Assembly (NCBI GenBank): GCA_020720345.1
Contig: DYOT01000016.1
Span: 1-14,240 of the forward strand
Direction of reading: 5' to 3'
DNA length: 14,240 nucleotides
Source of the DNA: Candidatus Caenarcanum sp.
GTDB lineage: Bacteria > Cyanobacteriota > Vampirovibrionia > Gastranaerophilales > UBA9971
The translations under genes were made by a program, and so were the position numbers. Position 1 is the stretch's first letter. Each line of letters begins with the position of its first letter. Positions 6,639 through 13,721 of this stretch are shown piece after piece. The notes under the pieces were generated by a model, which saw only the letters and a list, made by a program, of their open reading frames with translations, did no database searches and had not been told where the DNA came from.

Positions 6639-9122
6639 GAAGAACATTATAATCCTCAGGAAATAGAAAAAAAATGGCAGCAAATATGGGAAGAAAATGG
6701 CATAAATAAAACGCCCGCCGAGTCCGCTAAACCAAAATATTATACCCTGTCGATGTTTCCGTATCCTTCAGGCAAACTCCATATGGGGCATGTAAGAAAT
6801 TACACTATTTCTGACGTTATAGCACGCTTCAAAAAAATGAAAGGCTTTAATGTTCTTCACCCGATGGGATGGGACAGCTTCGGTCTTCCTGCTGAGAATG
6901 CAGCAATTCAACAGGGAAGAAATCCGGCTGAATGGACTTTTTCCAACATAGAATACATGAAAATGCAGCTCAAAACCCTTGGCTTAAGCGTTGACTGGAA
7001 TAGAGAAATCGCAACCTGCAAAGAGGATTATTATAAGTGGACTCAATGGCTCTTTCTTGAATTTTTAAAGGCAGGACTGGCTTATAAAAAAGAATCCCCT
7101 GTTAACTGGTGTGAGGAATGTGCAACAGTTCTTGCAAATGAGCAGGTAGAAGAAGGAAAATGCTGGCGCTGTGAATCTATAATCACCAAGAAAAAACTTT
7201 CGCAGTGGTATTTGAAGATTACTGACTATTCTGACCAGCTTTTAGATGATTTGGACAAGTTAAAAGGCTGGCCTGAGAACGTAAAATTAATGCAAAAGAA
7301 CTGGATAGGCAAGTCCTACGGGGCTATATTAAAATTTAAAGTTGCAGAAATTCCTGATATGGAAATTCCTGTGTTTACAACAAGACCTGACACTGTTTTT
7401 GGCGTAACTTATCTTGTTGTTGCCCCTGAATATCCGTACATAAACAAATTAATAACCAATGAAAATAAACAAAAAGTGAATGAATATATAGAAAACTCAA
7501 AAAAACTGTCGGAAATTGAAAGAACTTCCACAGATAGACCAAAAACAGGGGTTCCATTAGGAACACACATAATTAATCCATTTAACGGACAAAAATTCCC
7601 TTTATGGACAGGAGATTATGTGCTTGCTGAATACGGAACCGGTGCTGTAATGGGTGTTCCTGCCCATGACACAAGAGACTTTGAGTTTGCGAAAAAATTT
7701 AACCTGCCAATAATTGAAGTGATAAGAAATCCTCAAAAACAAGATGATTCGCCTTTAGCTGAAGCGTATACAGAAGCCGGAACTATGATAAATTCAGGCG
7801 AATTTAACGGCTTGACCAACGACGAAGGCAAGAAAAAAATTACTGAATGGGCGGAAAATAATGATGCAGGGCATGGAAAAATCCAGTTTAGGCTTAGAGA
7901 CTGGCTTATTAGCCGCCAAAGGTACTGGGGTGCACCTATTCCTGTAATTTATTGCGAAAAATGCGGCATTGTTCCTGATGAAAACTTGCCAGTTTTGCTT
8001 CCAAAAGATGTGGATTTTAAGGTGCAGGGAATTTCGCCTATCGCAACTTCTAAAACTTTTGTAAATACAGCCTGTCCAAAGTGCGGCTCTCCTGCAAAGC
8101 GTGAAACAGACACTATGGACACGTTTATTTGCAGCAGCTGGTATTACTTAAGGTACATCGACCCCAAAAATAGTGAGAAAGTCTTTGACTCCGAGCTGGT
8201 AAACAAATGGATGAACGTTGATCAGTATGTTGGCGGAATTGAGCATGCCATTCTTCACCTTTTATATTCAAGATTTTTTGTAAAATTTCTTAGGGACAGA
8301 GGTCTGATAAATTTTGACGAGCCGTTTGAAAACCTGCTTACACAGGGAATGGTTCTTAAAGACGGCACAAAAATGAGCAAATCCAAAGGTAATACAGTCG
8401 ATCCCGATGAAATATTTGCAAATTACGGTGCTGATACAGCAAGATTGTTTATTTTGAGCGATTCGCCGCCTGCAAGGGATTTGGACTGGTCTGATGCCGG
8501 TGTAGAAGGCTGCTATAAATTTTTAAACAGGGTCTGGCGACTTATTTACAATTGCAAAGAAAATTTATTGCATCCTGAAACCTGTGATTGTTCTGGAATT
8601 TATACCCATACAACAGAACAGAAAACTCTTTTAATGCAAACTCACAAGGCTATTAAAGGTGTAACACAGGATATAAACAACGAATTCCAGTTTAATACAG
8701 CTATAAGCAAGTGTAGAGAATTTGTTAACAGCATTTATGACTATATAAACGCTAAAAAAGAATATTCCATGCACGATAAAATGTTCTTAAGTGAAGCTGT
8801 TTTCACACTGGTAAAGCTTATGTCCCCCTTAACACCTCATCTTTCCGAAGAAATCTGGAATGAGTTCGGAGCAGAAGGCTCCATTCACACCGCACAATGG
8901 CCTGAATACAAAGAAGAGCTTTGTATTTCAGACAGCGTAACTATTGCAGTGCAAATCAGCGGCAAGTTAAGAGATACAGTTGAAATGCCTGTTAATTCAA
9001 CAAACGAGGAGATTGAAAAGGCTGCGCTTGCAAAGCCCAAAATTCAGGGTTACGTTGAAAATAAACAAATTGTTAAAGTTATTGTGGTTCCGAATAAGCT
9101 TATAAACATCGTGATTAAATAG
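6636..9122 (+). CDS. leuS: Leucyl-tRNA synthetase
   Basis: LeuRS attaches leucine to tRNA-Leu in the cytoplasm and edits mischarged tRNA. The 828 residues are a full bacterial-type class I enzyme. The HIGH motif is HMGH at 49-52 and the KMSKS loop is at 579-583. The CP1 editing domain is intact: TTRPDT at 248-253 and GTGAVMGVPAHDTRD at 334-348, with the critical aspartate at Asp345. Two cysteine sets could bind zinc: Cys159/162/176/179, and Cys440/443 with Cys480/483. The C-terminus closes with the usual VPNKLINIV-type ending. Translation begins at TTG. It is a single gene, followed by a 109-bp gap. Confidence 0.98.
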   Translation: MEEHYNPQEIEKKWQQIWEENGINKTPAESAKPKYYTLSMFPYPSGKLHMGHVRNYTISDVIARFKKMKGFNVLHPMGWDSFGLPAENAAIQQGRNPAEWTFSNIEYMKMQLKTLGLSVDWNREIATCKEDYYKWTQWLFLEFLKAGLAYKKESPVNWCEECATVLANEQVEEGKCWRCESIITKKKLSQWYLKITDYSDQLLDDLDKLKGWPENVKLMQKNWIGKSYGAILKFKVAEIPDMEIPVFTTRPDTVFGVTYLVVAPEYPYINKLITNENKQKVNEYIENSKKLSEIERTSTDRPKTGVPLGTHIINPFNGQKFPLWTGDYVLAEYGTGAVMGVPAHDTRDFEFAKKFNLPIIEVIRNPQKQDDSPLAEAYTEAGTMINSGEFNGLTNDEGKKKITEWAENNDAGHGKIQFRLRDWLISRQRYWGAPIPVIYCEKCGIVPDENLPVLLPKDVDFKVQGISPIATSKTFVNTACPKCGSPAKRETDTMDTFICSSWYYLRYIDPKNSEKVFDSELVNKWMNVDQYVGGIEHAILHLLYSRFFVKFLRDRGLINFDEPFENLLTQGMVLKDGTKMSKSKGNTVDPDEIFANYGADTARLFILSDSPPARDLDWSDAGVEGCYKFLNRVWRLIYNCKENLLHPETCDCSGIYTHTTEQKTLLMQTHKAIKGVTQDINNEFQFNTAISKCREFVNSIYDYINAKKEYSMHDKMFLSEAVFTLVKLMSPLTPHLSEEIWNEFGAEGSIHTAQWPEYKEELCISDSVTIAVQISGKLRDTVEMPVNSTNEEIEKAALAKPKIQGYVENKQIVKVIVVPNKLINIVIK

Positions 9123-9231
9123 TCTGTTAAACAACATTAAATACTATTACTAGGAAAATAATATAAAATATTATAAAATGGTTTTAAATTATAAGCTGGT
9201 AATTATTATTTAAAAAGAGGTTATATTAATA

Positions 9232-10158
9232 ATGACAAAATTCAGACTGGTAACAAGAAGCGATTTTGACGGACTTGTGTGTGCAGCACTTTTAAAAGAG
9301 CTTGATATGATTGACGATATAAAATTTGTCCATCCTAAAGATATGCAGGACGGCAAAATTGAAATTACCGACAGAGACATAACAACAAACCTTCCTTATG
9401 TTGACGGAGTTAATCTGGCTTTCGACCATCATTTAAGCGAAACAATAAGGATGTCAGGCAAAAAAGAAAACCATATTATTGATCCTGATTCTCCTTCAGC
9501 TTCCAGAGTTTTATATAATTATCTGGGAGGCGCAAGCAAATTCTCTCCCAGATGGGATGAAATTCTTGTCGCAGTTGATAAAGCTGATGCAGCAAAGTTT
9601 TCACGCGATGAAATCCTTAATCCGCAGGGATGGGTATTGCTAAATTATCTTATGGATCCGAGGACAGGGCTTGGGAGATTCCGGGATTTCAGGATTTCTA
9701 ATTATAACCTGATGATGGAACTTATCGACAAATGCAAAGATCATTCAATTGAAGAAATACTTGAATTTCCGGACGTAAAAGAAAGACTTGATCTGTATTT
9801 TTCTTGTCAGGACGAATTTACAGACCAGTTAAGAAGATGCTCTAAAGTATATAAAAATCTTGTTGTTCTCGATTTAAGAGAAGAAGAAATAATTTTCCCC
9901 GGCAACAGGTTTATGATTTATGCGCTTTATCCTGAATGCAACATTTCAATACATATTTTGTGGGGGCTGAAAAAACAAAATACCGTTTATGCAACCGGGA
10001 AATCAATATTAAACAGGACATCTAAAACAAATATAGGCGAATTAATGCTTGAGTACGGCGGCGGCGGGCATCAAAACGCGGGCACATGCCAGATAGAAAA
10101 CGACAAAGCCGAAGAAGTCCTGAAGATTTTAGTTGAAAAAATAAATACTGATGGCTGA
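9232..10158 (+). CDS. DHH/DHHA1-family phosphoesterase (exopolyphosphatase-like)
   Basis: A metal-dependent phosphoesterase of the DHH superfamily, 308 residues, apparently soluble. Metal-binding motifs: SDFDG with Asp11 and Asp13, the signature DHH at 65-67, and VDKADA with Asp116/Asp119. The C-terminal DHHA1 domain carries the substrate motif GGGGHQNAGT at 276-285. The superfamily includes nanoRNase/pAp phosphatase (NrnA), c-di-AMP phosphodiesterases, RecJ and exopolyphosphatases; the N-terminal SDFDGLVCA form resembles proteins annotated as exopolyphosphatase-like, but the substrate cannot be read from the sequence. No membrane or CBS domain is present. The ATG at 9232 has AAGAGG at 9215-9220, a rather long 11 bases away. 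Its last 8 bp overlap the next gene, a histidine kinase, so the two are translationally coupled. Confidence 0.9.
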   Translation: MTKFRLVTRSDFDGLVCAALLKELDMIDDIKFVHPKDMQDGKIEITDRDITTNLPYVDGVNLAFDHHLSETIRMSGKKENHIIDPDSPSASRVLYNYLGGASKFSPRWDEILVAVDKADAAKFSRDEILNPQGWVLLNYLMDPRTGLGRFRDFRISNYNLMMELIDKCKDHSIEEILEFPDVKERLDLYFSCQDEFTDQLRRCSKVYKNLVVLDLREEEIIFPGNRFMIYALYPECNISIHILWGLKKQNTVYATGKSILNRTSKTNIGELMLEYGGGGHQNAGTCQIENDKAEEVLKILVEKINTDG

Positions 10159-11125
10159 TTTGTCGATAATAACAGTTTATTTGAGTTCTATAACTTCAGT
10201 AAGCCTGATTATCATCTACGTAAAATACAGAAAACTTATAAACGTCCTCGATGAAATCGGGAAAATTTTTGATTATATCGGCAAAGGCAGACTGTCAGAA
10301 AGATTGCACATAAGGCGCAACAACGAATTAAGAAAGCTTTCCCTAAACATTAACAAGATGATTTCAGCTCTTCAGAATAGAGATGAAAAAATAAAAGATT
10401 ATCAGAAAGAGCTTTTAAAAGACATAAAAAAGCTTAAAGAACTGGAGCAAATTCGCGAAGATTTCAGCGCAACGCTTGCGCATGATTTAAGAGTGCCCAT
10501 TCTTGCGGAAAAAAACTCTCTGCAATTTTTCCTGAAGGGTACTTTTGGTGAAATTTCAGAAAAACAAAAAGAGGCGCTTGAAAACATGCTGACTAGCAAT
10601 AAAGAGCTGTTAAACCTTGTAAATACTCTTCTTGATGCGTATAAATACGATGCCGTTGAGGTTGAACTTAATAAAGAGCCAACGGATATTAAGGTCTTAA
10701 TTGAAGAAAGCATTAATGAAATTTCTCCTCTTGCCCTGAAAAACAATCATAATCTTGAAAATAAAATTAAAGACGAAATTCCCCTGTTAATAATAGATAA
10801 AAATGAAATAAAAAGGGTTGTTTTAAATCTTCTTAACAATGCCATAACTTACACCAATCAAGGCGGTATTATTTGTATTGAAAATGAAATAAATGAAAAT
10901 GAAGTAATTATAAAAATTAAAGACAACGGAAAAGGGATTTCCGAAGCCGATATAGGTAAAATTTTTGACAGGTATTTTTCAAAAGCACAAAAATTCAGAA
11001 AAGTCGGCACCGGACTTGGTCTATATCTTTCAAAACAAATAATTGAAGTCCATAACGGGAAAATATGGGCTGAAAGCAAACCTGAACAGGGAAGCACCTT
11101 CTTTTTCAGCTTGCCGTTAAGTTAA
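10151..11125 (+). CDS. Membrane-anchored sensor histidine kinase
   Basis: Sensor kinase of a two-component system, 324 residues. One hydrophobic segment (about 5-26) anchors it, with almost no extracytoplasmic part, so the signal is probably sensed in the membrane or cytoplasm. A HAMP-like stretch (about 30-75) and a charged coiled coil (about 75-103) lead to the HisKA dimerisation domain with the H box ATLAHDLRVP, phospho-acceptor His111. The HATPase_c domain has the N box NLLNNA (226-231), G1 DNGKG (258-262), an F box around FDRYF (272-276) and G2 GTGLGL (286-291). All catalytic elements are intact. The ATG lies inside the stop region of the DHH phosphoesterase (8-bp overlap) with no separate Shine-Dalgarno, so translation should be coupled. 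No response regulator gene is in the window, so its partner must be encoded elsewhere. Confidence 0.95.
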   Translation: MADLSIITVYLSSITSVSLIIIYVKYRKLINVLDEIGKIFDYIGKGRLSERLHIRRNNELRKLSLNINKMISALQNRDEKIKDYQKELLKDIKKLKELEQIREDFSATLAHDLRVPILAEKNSLQFFLKGTFGEISEKQKEALENMLTSNKELLNLVNTLLDAYKYDAVEVELNKEPTDIKVLIEESINEISPLALKNNHNLENKIKDEIPLLIIDKNEIKRVVLNLLNNAITYTNQGGIICIENEINENEVIIKIKDNGKGISEADIGKIFDRYFSKAQKFRKVGTGLGLYLSKQIIEVHNGKIWAESKPEQGSTFFFSLPLS

Positions 11126-11230
11126 GAAATATTAACTCCTACTTTCTTTAAAGGATGAAATTTTATAAAAACAATATTATAATTGTAGTAAATACATATT
11201 TAAATTATGTGGTTAATTTTGAAATATTTA

Positions 11231-11261
11231 TATAATAGTTACAAAACTTACTTTGAGTAAG
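11231..11261 (+). promoter_or_regulatory. Perfect -10 and 6-bp hairpin ahead of the lipoprotein gene
   Basis: TATAAT at 11231-11236 is a perfect -10 without a convincing -35. Just downstream, CTTACT (11247-11252) and AGTAAG (11256-11261) form a perfect inverted repeat with a TTG loop, ending five bases before the ATG at 11267. If transcription starts near 11243, the repeat would be the first element of the mRNA and would cover the only weak ribosome-binding region (GAG). It could be an operator or a translation-limiting hairpin; the sequence does not decide. Confidence 0.4.
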
Positions 11262-11266
11262 AAAAA

Positions 11267-11524
11267 ATGAATAGAATATTAAGATATTTCGCAGCTATAT
11301 TAATCACAGTGGTTACATGTGCAGGATGTGCCCAGAATGAGAACATTTTGAAATTACCGCAAAATCAGGAAAATGAAAACAGTGCTGAAATTGTCAGGTA
11401 TAAAAGCGGCACAGTATTATTGAAGGACAATGGAACTCAAAATAGCTCCGGTCATCAAAATATACCTGAACCTGCTGCCAAAGATATCCATTTCGGTCCG
11501 AGTAACATAAATTTTGGTTCATAA
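11267..11524 (+). CDS. Small predicted lipoprotein
   Basis: An 85-residue protein with a lipoprotein signal peptide: basic N-terminus (Asn2-Arg3, Arg6), hydrophobic core 7-17, then TCAGC with the lipid-attachment cysteine most likely Cys21 (Ala at -2, Gly at -1, an unusual Cys at -3). The mature part of about 65 residues is polar (Asn, Gln, Glu, Ser), without a recognisable domain, and is probably flexible. The ATG at 11267 has only a weak ribosome-binding site. It precedes the BlaI-type repressor gene by 83 bp. I do not recognise the family and assign no function beyond likely membrane anchoring. Confidence 0.7.
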   Translation: MNRILRYFAAILITVVTCAGCAQNENILKLPQNQENENSAEIVRYKSGTVLLKDNGTQNSSGHQNIPEPAAKDIHFGPSNINFGS

Positions 11525-11607
11525 TGACACACCGCCTAAACTTTTTGCCCCCTTTTCGGCTTTATTAAAATAAATACTTATTATATAAATATACAGAGGA
11601 ATTAATT

Positions 11608-11958
11608 ATGGATTTTAAACAGGGCGATTTTGAAAATATACTTATGAATGCAATCTGGAATCTGGAAGATTCAGAATTAGAACAGATTGACGTGTCTGAA
11701 GTACAGACAAAAATAAATTCCCGAAAGCATAGTTGGGCTTATACCACAGTAAAAACTGTACTTGACCGGCTTGTAAAAAAAGATATGCTTGAAAGAGCAA
11801 AGTTTAACAATAAATTTTTCTATAAATCCAAAATCTCGAGAGAAAATGCCGGAATTAAAGCTATTGAAAAAATTTCTAAGCAATATTTTCAGGGAGAAAT
11901 AGAAGATCTTATTAAAGCAGTCGCAAAAGTTCATGCCGGTATGTTAGTCGGCAGATAG
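11608..11958 (+). CDS. BlaI/MecI/CopY-family transcriptional repressor
   Basis: A 116-residue winged-helix repressor of the penicillinase-repressor family, which binds DNA as a dimer. The winged helix spans about 8-77. The diagnostic recognition-helix region WAYTTVKTVLDRLVKK is at 43-58, followed by a wing with FFYKSKISRENA (70-81). The C-terminal helical dimerisation part (82-116) is short but complete for the family. In staphylococci this repressor is cleaved through the BlaR1/MecR1 receptor, but no such antirepressor, and no beta-lactamase, is encoded here. The true target is therefore unknown and the blaI symbol is withheld. AGAGGA at 11595-11600 sits seven bases before the ATG. The next gene begins nine bases after the stop, which suggests an operon. 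Confidence 0.9.
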   Translation: MDFKQGDFENILMNAIWNLEDSELEQIDVSEVQTKINSRKHSWAYTTVKTVLDRLVKKDMLERAKFNNKFFYKSKISRENAGIKAIEKISKQYFQGEIEDLIKAVAKVHAGMLVGR

Positions 11959-11967
11959 GAAAAGGCT

Positions 11968-12318
11968 GTGAACGACAGAAAACTTGTTGCGGAGCTAATT
12001 TTCAATGTTCTTGCCGGAAAAATCTGTGCAAGAGAAGCTCTTGAACAATTTCCTGCCGGCATAAAAGACTATTCACTGCAATGCGTGTGGTATGCTCTTA
12101 TTCACTTTGAAGCAGATGAAAATTTTAGAAAAAATGATATAGAATTTACATTAGAGCAAAATAATTATCTTGAAAATTTAGCTTATATTTTGCAAAAGGG
12201 AGAACCTTTGCCACAAAACATAATAGAAGAATATAATAAATATTATGAACCCATGATAAAATCTGAGACAAAAGGCTTTATAAATAAAATTAAAAGTGTA
12301 TTCAGGTTTATTATATGA
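11968..12318 (+). CDS. Conserved-looking hypothetical protein, GTG start
   Basis: I do not recognise this 116-residue protein. It looks soluble and mainly helical, with an N-terminal segment of about 45 residues (RKLVAELIFNVLAG, then AREALEQFP), a central aromatic stretch (LQCVWYALIHFEAD) and an amphipathic basic C-terminus (FINKIKSVFRFII) that might touch a membrane. No catalytic or metal motif stands out. The GTG at 11968 is chosen because AGGA at 11957-11960 is seven bases upstream and the gene begins nine bases behind the BlaI-type repressor; no ATG lies near this position in the frame. Close coupling to the repressor suggests a shared job or shared control, which is inference only. Confidence 0.65.
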   Translation: MNDRKLVAELIFNVLAGKICAREALEQFPAGIKDYSLQCVWYALIHFEADENFRKNDIEFTLEQNNYLENLAYILQKGEPLPQNIIEEYNKYYEPMIKSETKGFINKIKSVFRFII

Positions 12319-12329
12319 ATTCCCCACTT

Positions 12330-12428
12330 GTCATTCCGAGGAGGCGGCATTCGCCTCATAATAAGCAACTATTTCATGAATCGTATACTTAATAATGCAG
12401 CCTTGCTGCCGACGGGAGAATCTTCTTG
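12330..12428 (+). repeat. REP-like / palindromic intergenic repeat
   Basis: This gap holds GC-richer, structured DNA unlike the AT-rich intergenic sequence elsewhere. It opens with TCATTCCGAGGAGGCGGC (12331-12348) and closes with GACGGGAGAATC (12411-12422), an arrangement resembling dispersed TCATTCCGAGG...GGAATCT repeats known from many bacterial genomes. Internal structure: hairpin GAGGCG (12341-12346) with CGCCTC (12352-12357); hairpin GCAGC (12397-12401) with GCTGC (12405-12409); and a long-range alternative in which GGCGGCA (12343-12349) pairs with TGCTGCC (12404-12410) including one G-T wobble. Only one copy is in the window, so repeat status rests on resemblance and symmetry. It lacks a U-tract, so it is not a classical terminator. 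Confidence 0.55.
12415..12428 (+). promoter_or_regulatory. Shine-Dalgarno and TTG start of the tadE-like gene, inside the repeat
   Basis: GGAG at 12415-12418 lies seven bases before TTG at 12426-12428. In this frame the nearest upstream stop is TAA at 12393-12395, and no ATG or GTG occurs between them; the next internal ATG is at residue 58, after the membrane helix. TTG is therefore the only sensible start. Both the ribosome-binding site and the start codon fall within the 3' end of the REP-like element. Confidence 0.7.
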
Positions 12429-12989
12429 AAAAGAAAAGCGCAATATTCTGTAGAATTTGTCCTAATTTTCCCCCTTTTAATACTTCTTCTTTTTGGGACA
12501 ATTGAATTTGGATTATATTACAGAAATGTATATATAGTTCAGGATATAGCAGAAGAAGCTGCAACAACAGCCTCAAGAGAAATAGTGAATGACAGCATGT
12601 TTGATAACACTATGATCAGCGCAAGTTTTAACGCTGCTGCCGCCTCCGCAGCACAAGTAGTTATAAACAGAAGCACCTCTCTTTCGATTCCCGGATTAAT
12701 TTTGGATTATAACGATCTGGGCACAACTTATGGAAACAGACCCTATGCTCTTTATGAATTTAACAGCACTGCCACAAGAAATATAGACGGGGTTAATACT
12801 CCTATTATACAGCTTCTTGTTGATTACAGAGATCCTTCTCAGGATGGGGTTGCTCTTCAGGTTGTTTATCAATACAGACCAATATTCGGAGGAGTGGCAA
12901 TTCCTCTTTTCAACGGAGGTAACGTTGTTATACTTCCGCAACATATTCCCATAAGCAGTACGAGAATACAGGCTTATTCAACTTATTAG
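12426..12989 (+). CDS. TadE-like pseudopilin / pilus assembly protein
   Basis: A 187-residue TadE-family protein. TadE-like proteins are minor pseudopilins of the Tad (Flp) pilus system, inserted in the inner membrane by one N-terminal helix. Here KRKAQYSVEF precedes a hydrophobic helix at about 11-30, with Glu10 at its entry and Glu27 within it, both typical of the family. The rest (31-187) would be outside the cytoplasm: an Ala-rich helix around 40-80, then beta-rich sequence including VVYQYRP (146-152), matching the common TadE ending. No TadA ATPase, TadZ, RcpA secretin or Flp pilin gene is nearby, so it is an isolated copy and may serve another envelope function. Translation starts at TTG. 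It is followed after 21 bp by the YkgJ-type gene. Confidence 0.8.
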   Translation: MKRKAQYSVEFVLIFPLLILLLFGTIEFGLYYRNVYIVQDIAEEAATTASREIVNDSMFDNTMISASFNAAAASAAQVVINRSTSLSIPGLILDYNDLGTTYGNRPYALYEFNSTATRNIDGVNTPIIQLLVDYRDPSQDGVALQVVYQYRPIFGGVAIPLFNGGNVVILPQHIPISSTRIQAYSTY

Positions 12990-13010
12990 AATCAAAAGAG
13001 GAAGAGAAAA

Positions 13011-13604
13011 GTGAAAGAATGGTCTGAAAAACTTAATATTCCCCTGCCGGAATGTAATAAATGCGGATGTTGCTGCCTGTGCGCCTCCCCATCAGTTCCA
13101 CACAATAAACTTCTTGAAAATGCAGCAAATGGAGAAGATTTTGCCAGAGATTTTTTTTCAATATTTGTCCCTTATAAAAATATTGAAGAAGCAAAAAAGC
13201 TTTATCCTGAAATTATTGAAAGAAGCCTGAAAGCATTAAGCAAGACAGGCAGCGATACAAATGAGCCTGTTTTTTACAAATGCAGCTATCATTCAAAAGA
13301 AAAAGGCTGTCTTATTTATGAAGACAGACCGGAATTATGCAGGGACTTCCCCGGTCTCCCCCAGGTAATTGTCGGAAAACAATGTGCTTTTTATGACTGG
13401 ACGATAGAATGCAGGAAAAAATATAAAGAACTAAAGAGTGAATTGGAAGTTTTAAAAAAAATGAAAAAAGAGCTGGATAATATCAAGTATCAACAAAAAG
13501 CAATAAGCAATAATTATTTACTGAAAAGGATTCCGCCTGAATATAAATTTCTTGTGCTATGTCCTTCTTTAAGTCTTGTTTCACCTGTAAATTCTCATTA
13601 TTAA
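13011..13604 (+). CDS. YkgJ-type cysteine-cluster (CxxCxxCC-like) protein
   Basis: A 197-residue protein of the YkgJ / zinc- or iron-chelating cysteine-cluster family. The N-terminal cluster is unusually dense, ECNKCGCCCLC with Cys15, 18, 20, 21, 22 and 24. Further cysteines follow at 91, 100, 110, 125 and 134, within the family-type block GCLIYEDRPELCRDFP (99-114). A metal ion or Fe-S cluster is likely; the biochemical role of the family is poorly known. A Lys/Glu-rich coiled coil spans about 135-163, and the tail (164-197) has no recognised motif. The GTG at 13011 is supported by AGAGGA at 12997-13002, eight bases upstream. No transmembrane helix is evident. It lies 21 bp behind the TadE-like gene and is probably co-transcribed with it. 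Confidence 0.88.
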   Translation: MKEWSEKLNIPLPECNKCGCCCLCASPSVPHNKLLENAANGEDFARDFFSIFVPYKNIEEAKKLYPEIIERSLKALSKTGSDTNEPVFYKCSYHSKEKGCLIYEDRPELCRDFPGLPQVIVGKQCAFYDWTIECRKKYKELKSELEVLKKMKKELDNIKYQQKAISNNYLLKRIPPEYKFLVLCPSLSLVSPVNSHY

Positions 13605-13681
13605 AATTAAAAATTTAACATAAATTCACAAAATTCAGACATGCGTTTATGTTTGTTTCATAATATTTGTGGGACAAACAG

Positions 13682-13697
13682 GGTAATGATCATTACC
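13682..13697. promoter_or_regulatory. Perfect 16-bp palindrome, candidate operator (NtcA-like GTA-N8-TAC)
   Basis: GGTAATGATCATTACC reads the same on both strands over all 16 bases. It contains GTA-N8-TAC (13683-13696), the core consensus of NtcA, the CRP-family nitrogen regulator of Cyanobacteria. A TATAAT lies downstream at 13743-13748; with a start near 13755 the palindrome centre would be about 65 bp upstream, close to a class I CRP-type position. The half-site CATTACC recurs at 13766-13772. The inner AATGATCATT also has a loose likeness to Fur-type boxes. The palindrome is certain; the regulator is inference. Confidence 0.5.
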
Positions 13698-13721
13698 TTT
13701 CTTAAGTACTGGTTTAAAGCT

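Noticed and set aside
9158..9174. ATAATAT-AAA-ATATTAT inverted repeat upstream of the DHH gene as an operator
   Set aside because: All bases are A or T in a very AT-rich gap, so it has little weight without comparison to relatives.
10402..10746. 114-codon open frame on the - strand
   Set aside because: It is antisense to the well-defined HisKA part of the histidine kinase; the Ser/Phe-rich translation is a typical shadow.
11541..11566. GCC...GGC followed by TTTATT after the lipoprotein gene as a terminator
   Set aside because: Only three base pairs can form around an eight-base loop and the T-run is broken.
12331..12576. 81-codon open frame on the - strand
   Set aside because: It spans the REP-like repeat and the antisense of the TadE helix; the Leu-rich start reflects complement of that helix and no promoter or domain supports it.
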